Of a stretch of 9,754 nt of DNA, positions 1 to 5,333 are shown one piece after another. This DNA is from Oscillospiraceae bacterium. Its GTDB lineage: Bacteria > Bacillota_A > Clostridia > Oscillospirales > Oscillospiraceae. The stretch covers positions 1 through 9,754 of the forward strand of contig JAFQPB010000027.1 in the NCBI GenBank assembly GCA_017411905.1. The letters are read 5' to 3'. The position numbers and the translations under genes were made by a program. The stretch's first letter is position 1. Each line of letters opens with the position of its first letter. Under the pieces are notes generated by a model. It saw only the letters and a program-made list of their open reading frames with translations, searched no databases and was not told where the DNA came from.

Positions 1-33
1 CCCTTCGGGGGCACCTTCCCCCAAGGGGAAGGC
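1..33. repeat. Palindromic repeat copy, cut by the window edge
   Basis: An 8-bp perfect stem, CCTTCCCC (14-21) with GGGGAAGG (25-32), closes over a 3-nt CAA loop. It is preceded by a small CCC-TTC-GGG hairpin at 1-9. The pattern matches a short GC-rich intergenic repeat that I recall as frequent in Ruminococcaceae-type genomes; this is memory, not a search. The copy probably continues to the left of the window. No T-tract follows on the plus strand, so it is not an obvious intrinsic terminator for plus-strand transcription. Confidence 0.6.
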
Positions 34-40
34 TTTGGGC

Positions 41-72
41 GGCGGGAGCAAGCCCCCGCCGTTCTAATGAAC
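41..72. repeat. Two small adjacent hairpins
   Basis: GGCGGG (41-46) pairs with CCCGCC (55-60) over an 8-nt loop. Directly after it GTTC (61-64) pairs with GAAC (69-72) over TAAT. They belong to the same uninterrupted run of palindromes that fills the left end of the window. No coding capacity is visible here. Confidence 0.45.
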
Positions 73-86
73 CATCGGAATAGGAT

Positions 87-159
87 GTAGGGACACCGCT
101 CCTGCGGTGTCCGAAAATCGGTGCCGCGTTGGCGGACCCCCGAGGACGGGTGTCCCTAC
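87..159. repeat. Inverted-repeat element of the GTAGGG...CCCTAC type
   Basis: The ends form an 11-bp perfect inverted repeat: GTAGGGACACC (87-97) and GGTGTCCCTAC (149-159). The left arm can instead form a 9-bp perfect local hairpin, GGACACCGC (91-99) with GCGGTGTCC (104-112), loop TCCT. Between the arms lie two more small hairpins, CCGA/TCGG (111-114/118-121) and CCGC/GCGG (124-127/132-135). The element can therefore adopt competing folds. A short reading frame crosses it but has no ribosome binding site and no protein-like composition. Confidence 0.65.
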
Positions 160-184
160 GGAATCACACGATAGTGTCCCGTTG

Positions 185-234
185 GGGTCGATGCCCACAT
201 CGACCCACGGGCGGATGTAGGCATCCGCCCCTAC
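185..234. repeat. Tandem pair of 9-bp hairpins
   Basis: GGGTCGATG (185-193) pairs with CATCGACCC (198-206) over CCCA. Two bases later GGGCGGATG (209-217) pairs with CATCCGCCC (222-230) over TAGG. Both stems are perfect, 9 bp long, with 4-nt loops. Reading the second on the minus strand gives GTAGGG followed by the hairpin, the same layout as the neighbouring units at 87 and 256. Confidence 0.65.
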
Positions 235-255
235 AACCGCCTTCGACCATACCCT

Positions 256-283
256 GTAGGGGTCGGGTCTCCCGACCCGCGGG
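256..283. repeat. GTAGGG-type hairpin unit
   Basis: GTAGG at 256-260 runs into the stem GGGTCGGG (260-267), which pairs perfectly with CCCGACCC (271-278) over a 3-nt TCT loop, followed by GCGGG. It has the same architecture as the other units in 87-234 but a different stem sequence. The following stretch to about 312 has no recognisable feature. Confidence 0.6.
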
Positions 284-312
284 AGGCGATTTTATTCTTT
301 TGACAAAGGCAC

Positions 313-359
313 ATTGTGGTAGGTACGAAGTAGCTACCACAATAGGGGTACCCCTATTG
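313..359. repeat. Two overlapping perfect palindromes downstream of the TetR gene
   Basis: CAATAGGGGTACCCCTATTG (340-359) is a perfect 20-bp palindrome with no loop, ending two bases before the stop codon of the minus-strand TetR gene. A second inverted repeat, ATTGTGGTAG (313-322) with CTACCACAAT (334-343), is also perfect, with an 11-nt loop. The two share bases 340-343, so in RNA or cruciform DNA they compete. On the minus strand they would lie just after the TetR stop and could end or stabilise that transcript, but no T-tract follows, so a classical intrinsic terminator is not supported. A dimeric protein binding site is another possibility. Confidence 0.7.
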
Positions 360-360
360 C

Positions 361-1080
361 TTATATGTCATCTACATATATCACCATTCTTCTCCGAGGC
401 CTCAGTCCTTCTTTGTTGACCTTAGCCACATACTCCGGGAACCCCAGCAGCAATTTATGTCCCAGTGCCCGATAGTCCATAGCAAGCACCTTTTCAATTT
501 TTGCTCTCCGGATATCCTCCGGTACACCAAACAGGTACAAAATCGTGTTTAAGGTCAGTTCGATCTGCACCTCCAGCGGTGTCTTTTCTTCCCGGGTCAT
601 AATGGTTCCGTATTCAATGCCGGAGACAATGTTTTCGATTGCGACCCACTGCTCCTCCGTCCACTCGGGATGGAAAGGAATAAAGATGCTGCGGGTCTTT
701 TCTGCATCGTTTGCCCGGATACGGTCAAGGGTCAGTGCCGTGCCGTAGGCAGATGCATAGAAATCTCTTGCTATTTCACTTTCTTCACAAACCGCCGCAA
801 TGGCCGTCAGCTCCAAGCAATAGGCAAGAAGCGAGCTGGTGCCCTCTTGGGTCTCCTGCTCCATCGTAATACGCTGGTACGCGATCATCTCCTCTACCAG
901 CACCGCCAGCAGATGCTCCTTGGTAGGAAAATAGAAGGTGATATGACCGGGGCTCATTTCCAGATTCTTGGACAACCGATTAATGGAGCTTTTGGTGTAG
1001 CCCTCCTCGATAAACATTCGGGCAGCCTCCTGCACGATCAATCCTCTTGCATTGGGGTATTTTTTATAGGTAGTTCCCAT
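361..1080 (-). CDS. TetR/AcrR-family transcriptional regulator
   Basis: This is a predicted one-component DNA-binding repressor or regulator of 239 residues, slightly longer than the usual 190-220. The N-terminal helix-turn-helix lies at about residues 11-58: an alanine-rich first helix, SINRLSKNLEMSPGHITFYF in the recognition region (32-51), then the typical PTKEHLL continuation (52-58). The rest is a helical ligand-binding and dimerisation domain with no recognisable ligand signature. The ATG at 1080 is supported by an AAGGAG ribosome binding site 7-8 nt upstream. The C-terminus ends in a basic RPRRR stretch just before a palindrome cluster. It has its own promoter and sits downstream of a terminator, so it is probably monocistronic. 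No target gene can be assigned; autoregulation is usual in the family but not shown here. Confidence 0.88.
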   Translation of the reverse strand: MGTTYKKYPNARGLIVQEAARMFIEEGYTKSSINRLSKNLEMSPGHITFYFPTKEHLLAVLVEEMIAYQRITMEQETQEGTSSLLAYCLELTAIAAVCEESEIARDFYASAYGTALTLDRIRANDAEKTRSIFIPFHPEWTEEQWVAIENIVSGIEYGTIMTREEKTPLEVQIELTLNTILYLFGVPEDIRRAKIEKVLAMDYRALGHKLLLGFPEYVAKVNKEGLRPRRRMVIYVDDI

Positions 1081-1123
1081 AGTATTGCTCCTTTTTCTAT
1101 ATTTTCCTTAGTAGATATACTAT

Positions 1124-1152
1124 AATATAACAGATAAAGAAAATAATGTCAA
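1124..1152 (-). promoter_or_regulatory. Sigma-70/sigma-A promoter of the TetR gene
   Basis: Reading the minus strand, a perfect -35 hexamer TTGACA (1152-1147) is followed after exactly 17 bp by TATATT (1129-1124), a 5/6 match to the -10 consensus. Transcription would start near 1117, giving a leader of about 37 nt with AAGGAG ahead of the ATG. The AT-rich palindromic stretch around the -10 could hold an operator, but no clear dyad was found. Confidence 0.75.
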
Positions 1153-1164
1153 TAGTATTTATAC

Positions 1165-1196
1165 AAAAAATTGTAGGGATACGTCTGTATCCCTAC
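1165..1196 (-). terminator. Rho-independent terminator of the acylation operon
   Basis: GTAGGGATAC (1173-1182) and GTATCCCTAC (1187-1196) form a perfect 10-bp stem with a 4-nt loop. Read on the minus strand the stem is followed by AA and six T residues (1170-1165). It begins 5 nt beyond the stop codon of the DHHW gene at 1202, and separates that operon from the TetR promoter. The stem shares the GTAGGG/CCCTAC ends of the repeat units at 87-283. Confidence 0.85.
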
Positions 1197-1201
1197 TGTG
1201 T

Positions 1202-2296
1202 TTACTTAAATGCCTTTTGGTTAAGGATCAGAGCACTGTATATAAACAGCGTATCCTTTTCCGATATATCCACATAATGGGAAAGAGCATCCGGCGACAC
1301 ATAGCGAATATCCACCACATAAATGCTCTTATAGCCCTGCACGAGCAGCGGTATAAGGCTGGATGCAAAGGAATCCCGAAAAACTACCAGCTCCCGCAGC
1401 GTTTCCGCATTTGGGTTATCGATCCGCAGAAGTGCCTTTGTACCACCTAAAAATACGTCATAGCCGTCGTTTCCCGCAAACTTTTCCCGGTCGTAAATCC
1501 CGGTAGATTTCCCGGTCTCATAGTCATAGACAGTACAATTTACAAGGGTGCTGTTTGACAGATACACCAAATCATCCGGCTCCGGTGACAGGGCACTCTG
1601 CCCGTAATAGACACCCTTGAAGCCCTGCAGCGTATGGCGCGTATAGTCTTCGCCCACCGGAATATCCAGCGCATCACACAGCCGTGCCGCCACGGATGCC
1701 AGCATTTCCTGCCGCCAATGAGTATCGGTGCGGTAATAGCTTTGCAGCGTCAGGTCATCAAAAATGTCCACATATTCCGCGCCCGGCAAGGCAGCCTGTA
1801 ATTTTTCGGCCATTCCTTTGTAATCCGGTGCCGGATAGCCGTAATCCCGACCCAAATAGTAGTTTTTATCCGGAATCAGGCACACATAGGTCTTCCCCGT
1901 CACCTTTTTTTCATAGACATAAGAAAGCCGCTGCACAGAGCCATCCACCAGTCCCTCGGTAAATTCCGGGGTGATTTTGGCAAAATACCCGTCCTGCAGG
2001 GCAAGGCCGTTATTCTCCTTTAATCCCAGCACCTGATACTGGAATTTCGCCTTAAGCCCCCGGAAAGCTTCCCGAAGGGGGAACTGATCTACCGTAAAGG
2101 CATCGAATTTCTCAATCACCGAGCCGTCAAAAAGCCCCTCTGCCGTAATATTCTCGGGGAACTGCGCCAATGGCCGCCGTTCACTTTCCGAAGTCTTCAC
2201 AGGGTTCAGTCCTGCGCAAATGCACATCGCCGCAAAAAAGGCAGTAAAGCACACATAAGTCAGTGTGACAATAAAATTTTTCGTTTCTTTTCTCAT
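1202..2296 (-). CDS. DHHW-family / AlgX-AlgJ-like surface polymer acylation protein
   Basis: This 364-residue predicted extracytoplasmic protein has an N-terminal signal anchor (about residues 8-30). It then has the family's conserved opening, RRPLAQFPEN (40-49) and a later DQFPLREAF (70-78). The DTHW motif at 191-194 and the FRDSF motif at 307-311 (Ser309) correspond to the Asp-His and nucleophilic Ser of the SGNH-like catalytic core of AlgX/AlgJ proteins. Such proteins work with an MBOAT membrane acyltransferase, taking an acyl (usually acetyl) group to a cell-surface polysaccharide. It starts 3 nt after the MBOAT stop with only a weak AGG upstream, which suggests translational coupling. 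The polymer substrate is unknown. All catalytic motifs are present and nothing indicates truncation. Confidence 0.85.
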   Translation of the reverse strand: MRKETKNFIVTLTYVCFTAFFAAMCICAGLNPVKTSESERRPLAQFPENITAEGLFDGSVIEKFDAFTVDQFPLREAFRGLKAKFQYQVLGLKENNGLALQDGYFAKITPEFTEGLVDGSVQRLSYVYEKKVTGKTYVCLIPDKNYYLGRDYGYPAPDYKGMAEKLQAALPGAEYVDIFDDLTLQSYYRTDTHWRQEMLASVAARLCDALDIPVGEDYTRHTLQGFKGVYYGQSALSPEPDDLVYLSNSTLVNCTVYDYETGKSTGIYDREKFAGNDGYDVFLGGTKALLRIDNPNAETLRELVVFRDSFASSLIPLLVQGYKSIYVVDIRYVSPDALSHYVDISEKDTLFIYSALILNQKAFK

Positions 2297-2299
2297 AGC

Positions 2300-3700
2300 T
2301 TAAAACCTGAAATACAAAAAAGGACTAAAGGAGCCATCCACAAAATATGCCGTGACAGTAAGCAGCACCGCCACCAAAAACACCGGCTCCAAGATGTCCA
2401 TCACCCAGCCCCCGCGGCTTTGCCGCAGCTTTTCTGCTCCCATTTTCACAAGGGGCGTTGCGCCCAAAATACCAAGAAGCAGCGGCACGCCATAGCTTCT
2501 GAGATAATAGGCCGTCTCTCCTGACCACAGAGGCAATCCCCTCAAAAAGAACATATTGCCAAGGTCAGCAAGCATACCGGCAACCCCGTTTCCGCCGAAG
2601 ATCACAAAGCTAACGAGAATTACCAAGGTCACATAAATATGGGAGAATACCTTGGGTAAATGGATAAATACCCGGTTATACCAAAACTTTTCCAGCACCA
2701 AAAATGCCGCAAAGTAAAGACCCCAAATAATGAATGTCCAGTCTGCACCGTGCCAGAAGCCGGTCAAAAACCAAACGATGGCGATATTTCGAAGCCAGCA
2801 GAGGGTATTTACCCGGTTGCCGCCCAAAGGGATATACACATAATCCCGGAACCAAGAGCCAAGAGAAATATGCCAACGCCGCCAAAATTCCGCCACACTT
2901 TTCGAGATAAAGGGATAATTGAAATTCTCCAAGAAGTGAAAGCCAAAAAGCCTGCCAAGGCCGATGGCCATATCGCTGTATCCGGAAAAATCAAAGTAAA
3001 GCTGCAGCGACACCGCCACTGCATAGAGCCAGTAACCACCCACGGACGGATGAGAGCTGGTATGCAGCGCAGTGGCTAACGCGCCCAAAGTATCCGCGAT
3101 CAGCACCTTTTTTCCAAGTCCCACCGCAAACCGGCGGATACCCACCGCAAAATTCTCTAAACTATGCTGCCGCTTTTCCAGTTCCGCCGCCACCGTAGTA
3201 TACCGCACGATCGGCCCGGCAATGAGCTGAGGGAAAAGGGTCACATAGGTCGCCAGCTTAATATAGCTTTTCTGCGCCGGTGTCTCCCCCCGGTACACAT
3301 CGATGGTATAGCTCAGGGTCTGGAATGTATAAAAGCTGATACCGATAGGCAGTGCCAGCTTTAATAGCGGAATGTCACTTTCAAAAATGCCGTTTACATT
3401 ATTGATAAAAAAGTCTGCGTACTTAAAAAAGCCCAGTGCCAGTAAGCTGCCCGCCACCGACGACCACAAAAACACCTTCGACAGCTTCCTGCCCCGATAC
3501 TTTTCGATCAGCAGCCCGTGGGCATAAGACCACAGCGTCGAGCCAAGCATCAAAAAGACATAGACCGGCTCTCCGTAAAAATAAAATACAAGGCTAAAGG
3601 CCAATAAACATACATTTTTCAGCCGAAAAGGCAGGATAAAATAGCATATCAGCACCAACGGCAGAAAATAATACAGAAAGCTAATACTGGAAAAAAGCAT
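2300..3700 (-). CDS. MBOAT family membrane-bound O-acyltransferase (AlgI-like)
   Basis: This 466-residue polytopic membrane protein shows hydrophobic segments from the very N-terminus (LYYFLPLVLICYFILP, 9-24). The PIGISFYTFQ motif (118-127) and the family signature around 271-296 are clear, including EFWRRWHISL (271-280) and YIPLGGNR (289-296). The catalytic WHGA motif is at 316-319 (His317). In AlgI-type systems this enzyme moves acyl groups across the membrane for O-acetylation of an exported polysaccharide, with a DHHW/AlgX partner on the outer face. The partner gene follows 3 nt downstream, and a small lipoprotein gene precedes it by 26 nt. The start at 3700 is supported by a purine-rich AAGGGGGCAGGA tract upstream. 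The length is normal for the family. The acyl donor and polymer cannot be read from the sequence. Confidence 0.9.
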   Translation of the reverse strand: MLFSSISFLYYFLPLVLICYFILPFRLKNVCLLAFSLVFYFYGEPVYVFLMLGSTLWSYAHGLLIEKYRGRKLSKVFLWSSVAGSLLALGFFKYADFFINNVNGIFESDIPLLKLALPIGISFYTFQTLSYTIDVYRGETPAQKSYIKLATYVTLFPQLIAGPIVRYTTVAAELEKRQHSLENFAVGIRRFAVGLGKKVLIADTLGALATALHTSSHPSVGGYWLYAVAVSLQLYFDFSGYSDMAIGLGRLFGFHFLENFNYPFISKSVAEFWRRWHISLGSWFRDYVYIPLGGNRVNTLCWLRNIAIVWFLTGFWHGADWTFIIWGLYFAAFLVLEKFWYNRVFIHLPKVFSHIYVTLVILVSFVIFGGNGVAGMLADLGNMFFLRGLPLWSGETAYYLRSYGVPLLLGILGATPLVKMGAEKLRQSRGGWVMDILEPVFLVAVLLTVTAYFVDGSFSPFLYFRF

Positions 3701-3726
3701 ATCCTGCCCCCTTTCAGGCTAACATA

Positions 3727-4266
3727 TCAAGGATACATCACAAAAAATACCCGGTTGCCGATAGCGCCGCAGGCCGTCTGCCCGGCTTCCACGCAAATAT
3801 TCCATCTGGGATTGCAGTTGTCGGTAAGGTTTTTCACAAATGTGGCAGGGTCTACCCCATCCTCCAGCTCGAACACATAGCCCACAAAGGCGATCGAGCC
3901 GATCATCGGTGCATACATTGCACCCTCCCGGTAGCCGGTAACCTGATAATTATCGAAGCCGGCAAGAAACTCCGTATCCTTTTCAATTACCGATGCCTCG
4001 CCCATAAACTCGTTAGCCATCAATTCCACCAGCACATCCGCAATTTCCTTGGGGGTGGCGTTGGGATTTTGGGTAATCTCCTGCTGGAACTGCGCCCACA
4101 GCTTTGCGCCGGTGGAGTTTTCCGGCACCTGCGGCTGGATCACAGCAGCCGTGTCAGGATCATTAGGCTCAGCAGGTGTGGTACAGCCCTGAATCATCAC
4201 GCCCAGCAAAGAAACCGCCGCGATCACTGCAAAAATCCCAAGCAAAAGCATTTTTCCATTCTTCAT
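3727..4266 (-). CDS. Small lipoprotein of unknown function in the acylation operon
   Basis: The predicted protein has 179 residues. A hydrophobic signal segment (about 6-26) ends at IQGC, with Cys28 as the probable lipidated residue, then a Thr/Pro/Asp-rich linker and a roughly 130-residue folded domain with no motif I recognise. An in-frame ATG 18 nt further out (4284) exists, but AGAGGG lies just ahead of the ATG at 4266, which is why the shorter form is chosen. Proteins annotated DUF4358 often accompany AlgI/DHHW genes in Clostridia; the size and lipoprotein layout fit, but I cannot confirm family membership. The 83 nt to the upstream AraC gene hold AT-rich candidate -10 boxes (for example TATACT at 4301-4296) without a convincing -35 and no clear terminator. 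Its own promoter is thus uncertain. Confidence 0.7.
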   Translation of the reverse strand: MKNGKMLLLGIFAVIAAVSLLGVMIQGCTTPAEPNDPDTAAVIQPQVPENSTGAKLWAQFQQEITQNPNATPKEIADVLVELMANEFMGEASVIEKDTEFLAGFDNYQVTGYREGAMYAPMIGSIAFVGYVFELEDGVDPATFVKNLTDNCNPRWNICVEAGQTACGAIGNRVFFVMYP

Positions 4267-4349
4267 TTTTCTTCCCTCTTTCATCCGAGTTAAATAGTAT
4301 AAATCATACCTTTTCTATTTTTATCCAAAAATGGGGAATACTATACCTG

Positions 4350-5210
4350 CTACTCCCTGTCCCCCCGGCCATAATGGCGGGGACTGACACCGTAAAAGGA
4401 CTTAAAGGAGCGGTAGAAATTGGCATAATCTCCAAAACCGCACTGTCCGTAGGCTTCCCCGGGCGGTGTGCCGCCCTCCAAAAGCTCCCGGGCGTGCATC
4501 AGACGGCGAAACATAATATACCGGTAAATACCCGTTCCCACCCGTTTGCTAAATTCGTGGGAAAGGTGATATTTGCTCACATAAAAGGTACTTGCCAGCA
4601 TTTCAAGACTAATATCCTCTGTATAATGGGCACCGATATAAGAAAGCACCTGATCCACAAGGTCTGTTTCCTCTGCCGGAAGAGCTTCCTTTTCTCCCGC
4701 CAGTGACAGGCGGTTGACCTCCACCAAAAACTGCAGCAGCAGCCCTTGGGCATATTGGCTGTTCCCCAGTCCATCCCCGTAAAACTCCCCTGCCAGCTTT
4801 TCCAGTAGCCCCTGCAGCTCTGCCCGCTGAACCTTATTAGGGTGCAGGCGGTTTTTGTGGGTAGGCAGCCGGGTATCAAAGCAGGCTGCTAAATCCATTC
4901 CTCCGCCGGACAGCTCCGATAAATAGCCCCGGTCGATCCAAAGCACGATGCGCTCATAGATCGTATCCCGGTCGATCAGTGCCTGATGAAGCTCTTGGGG
5001 GTTAATAAGCAGCATATCCCCGGGCTTCAAGGTGTGGGTACGGCCCTCTACACGGAAGCTGACCTCCCCGCCTAAAAGAAAGCAAATTTCAAAAAAATCG
5101 TGGTGGTGCACCTCCATATTGCCGGGTCTTCGCTCCCGGTAATGGAACACCTCAAACTGCTTATTTTTCATGCTTTGCCGCTTTTCAAATTGCTGAATTT
5201 TGCCCGTCAC
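4350..5210 (-). CDS. AraC-family transcriptional regulator, probable controller of the hexuronate operon
   Basis: Numbering is from the GTG at 5219. An N-terminal cupin sensor domain carries HHHDFFEICFLLGG (38-51) and a PGDMLLINP turn (66-74). The C-terminal AraC/XylS domain (about 187-284) has two helix-turn-helix units: SLEMLASTFYVSKYHLSHEF (204-223) and one around 253-275 with CGFGDYANFYRSFK. Proteins of this layout usually sense a sugar and activate nearby genes; its divergence from uxaC makes hexuronate control likely. The start is ambiguous: GTG at 5219 would leave a leader of only about 8 nt from the predicted promoter; GTG at 5210 has AAGGCGG 8 nt upstream (preferred); ATG at 5171 has a weak site but fits where the cupin fold begins. 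Confidence 0.85.
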   Translation of the reverse strand: MTGKIQQFEKRQSMKNKQFEVFHYRERRPGNMEVHHHDFFEICFLLGGEVSFRVEGRTHTLKPGDMLLINPQELHQALIDRDTIYERIVLWIDRGYLSELSGGGMDLAACFDTRLPTHKNRLHPNKVQRAELQGLLEKLAGEFYGDGLGNSQYAQGLLLQFLVEVNRLSLAGEKEALPAEETDLVDQVLSYIGAHYTEDISLEMLASTFYVSKYHLSHEFSKRVGTGIYRYIMFRRLMHARELLEGGTPPGEAYGQCGFGDYANFYRSFKSFYGVSPRHYGRGDRE

Positions 5211-5233
5211 AGGCCTCACCGCCTTTTTTCTTT

Positions 5234-5262
5234 ATTATATAGCAAGATTTACAATGCGTCAA
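5234..5262 (-). promoter_or_regulatory. Promoter of the AraC-type regulator gene
   Basis: On the minus strand TTGACG (5262-5257, 5/6 match) and a perfect TATAAT (5239-5234) are separated by exactly 17 bp. Transcription should begin near 5227. A TGCGT motif (5255-5259) overlaps the -35 box, which would allow autoregulation if it is the regulator's site. Confidence 0.75.
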
Positions 5263-5298
5263 ACAATAATTACAATTTTTATTGCGTTTCTTTTGCGT
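5255..5298. promoter_or_regulatory. Candidate operator: three TGCGT direct repeats in the divergent promoter region
   Basis: TGCGT occurs at 5255-5259, 5283-5287 and 5294-5298, all in the same orientation. The last two start 11 bp apart, one DNA helical turn, and lie next to or across the weak -35 of uxaC; the first overlaps the -35 of the AraC gene. AraC-family proteins commonly bind such direct repeats close to the -35 of activated promoters. That these are the regulator's sites is inference. Confidence 0.4.
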
Positions 5299-5309
5299 TA
5301 TACTATATT
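5282..5309 (+). promoter_or_regulatory. Probable activator-dependent promoter of the uxaC operon
   Basis: TTGCGT (5282-5287, only 3/6 to the -35 consensus) is followed after 16 bp by TATATT (5304-5309, 5/6). A second candidate -10, TATACT (5299-5304), overlaps it but has no -35 at normal spacing. A good -10 with a poor -35 is typical of a promoter needing an activator. The leader would be roughly 15-20 nt and includes AGGAGG at 5320-5325. Confidence 0.45.
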
Positions 5310-5333
5310 TATCTAAACAAGGAGGGGCAGACT

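Noticed and set aside
1..360. CRISPR array
   Set aside because: The repeated units are palindromes in mixed orientation with differing sequence and irregular spacing. There are no uniform direct repeats with spacers and no cas genes.
129..419. Open frame of 96 codons on the plus strand at the left edge
   Set aside because: It runs through the palindromic repeats, has no ribosome binding site, has a Pro/Arg/His-rich unprotein-like composition and overlaps the end of the TetR gene.
2660..3079. 139-codon plus-strand frame opposite the MBOAT gene
   Set aside because: It lies fully within the conserved AlgI-like coding region on the other strand and shows no family signature.
5100..5333. N-terminal extension of uxaC by 78 codons
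   Set aside because: It would cross the AraC gene start and both promoters. The family N-terminus and AGGAGG fit the ATG at 5334.
5220..5333. Catabolite-responsive element (cre) for CcpA
   Set aside because: No segment fits the TGWAANCGNTNWCA-type consensus well enough; the TGCGT repeats do not match it.
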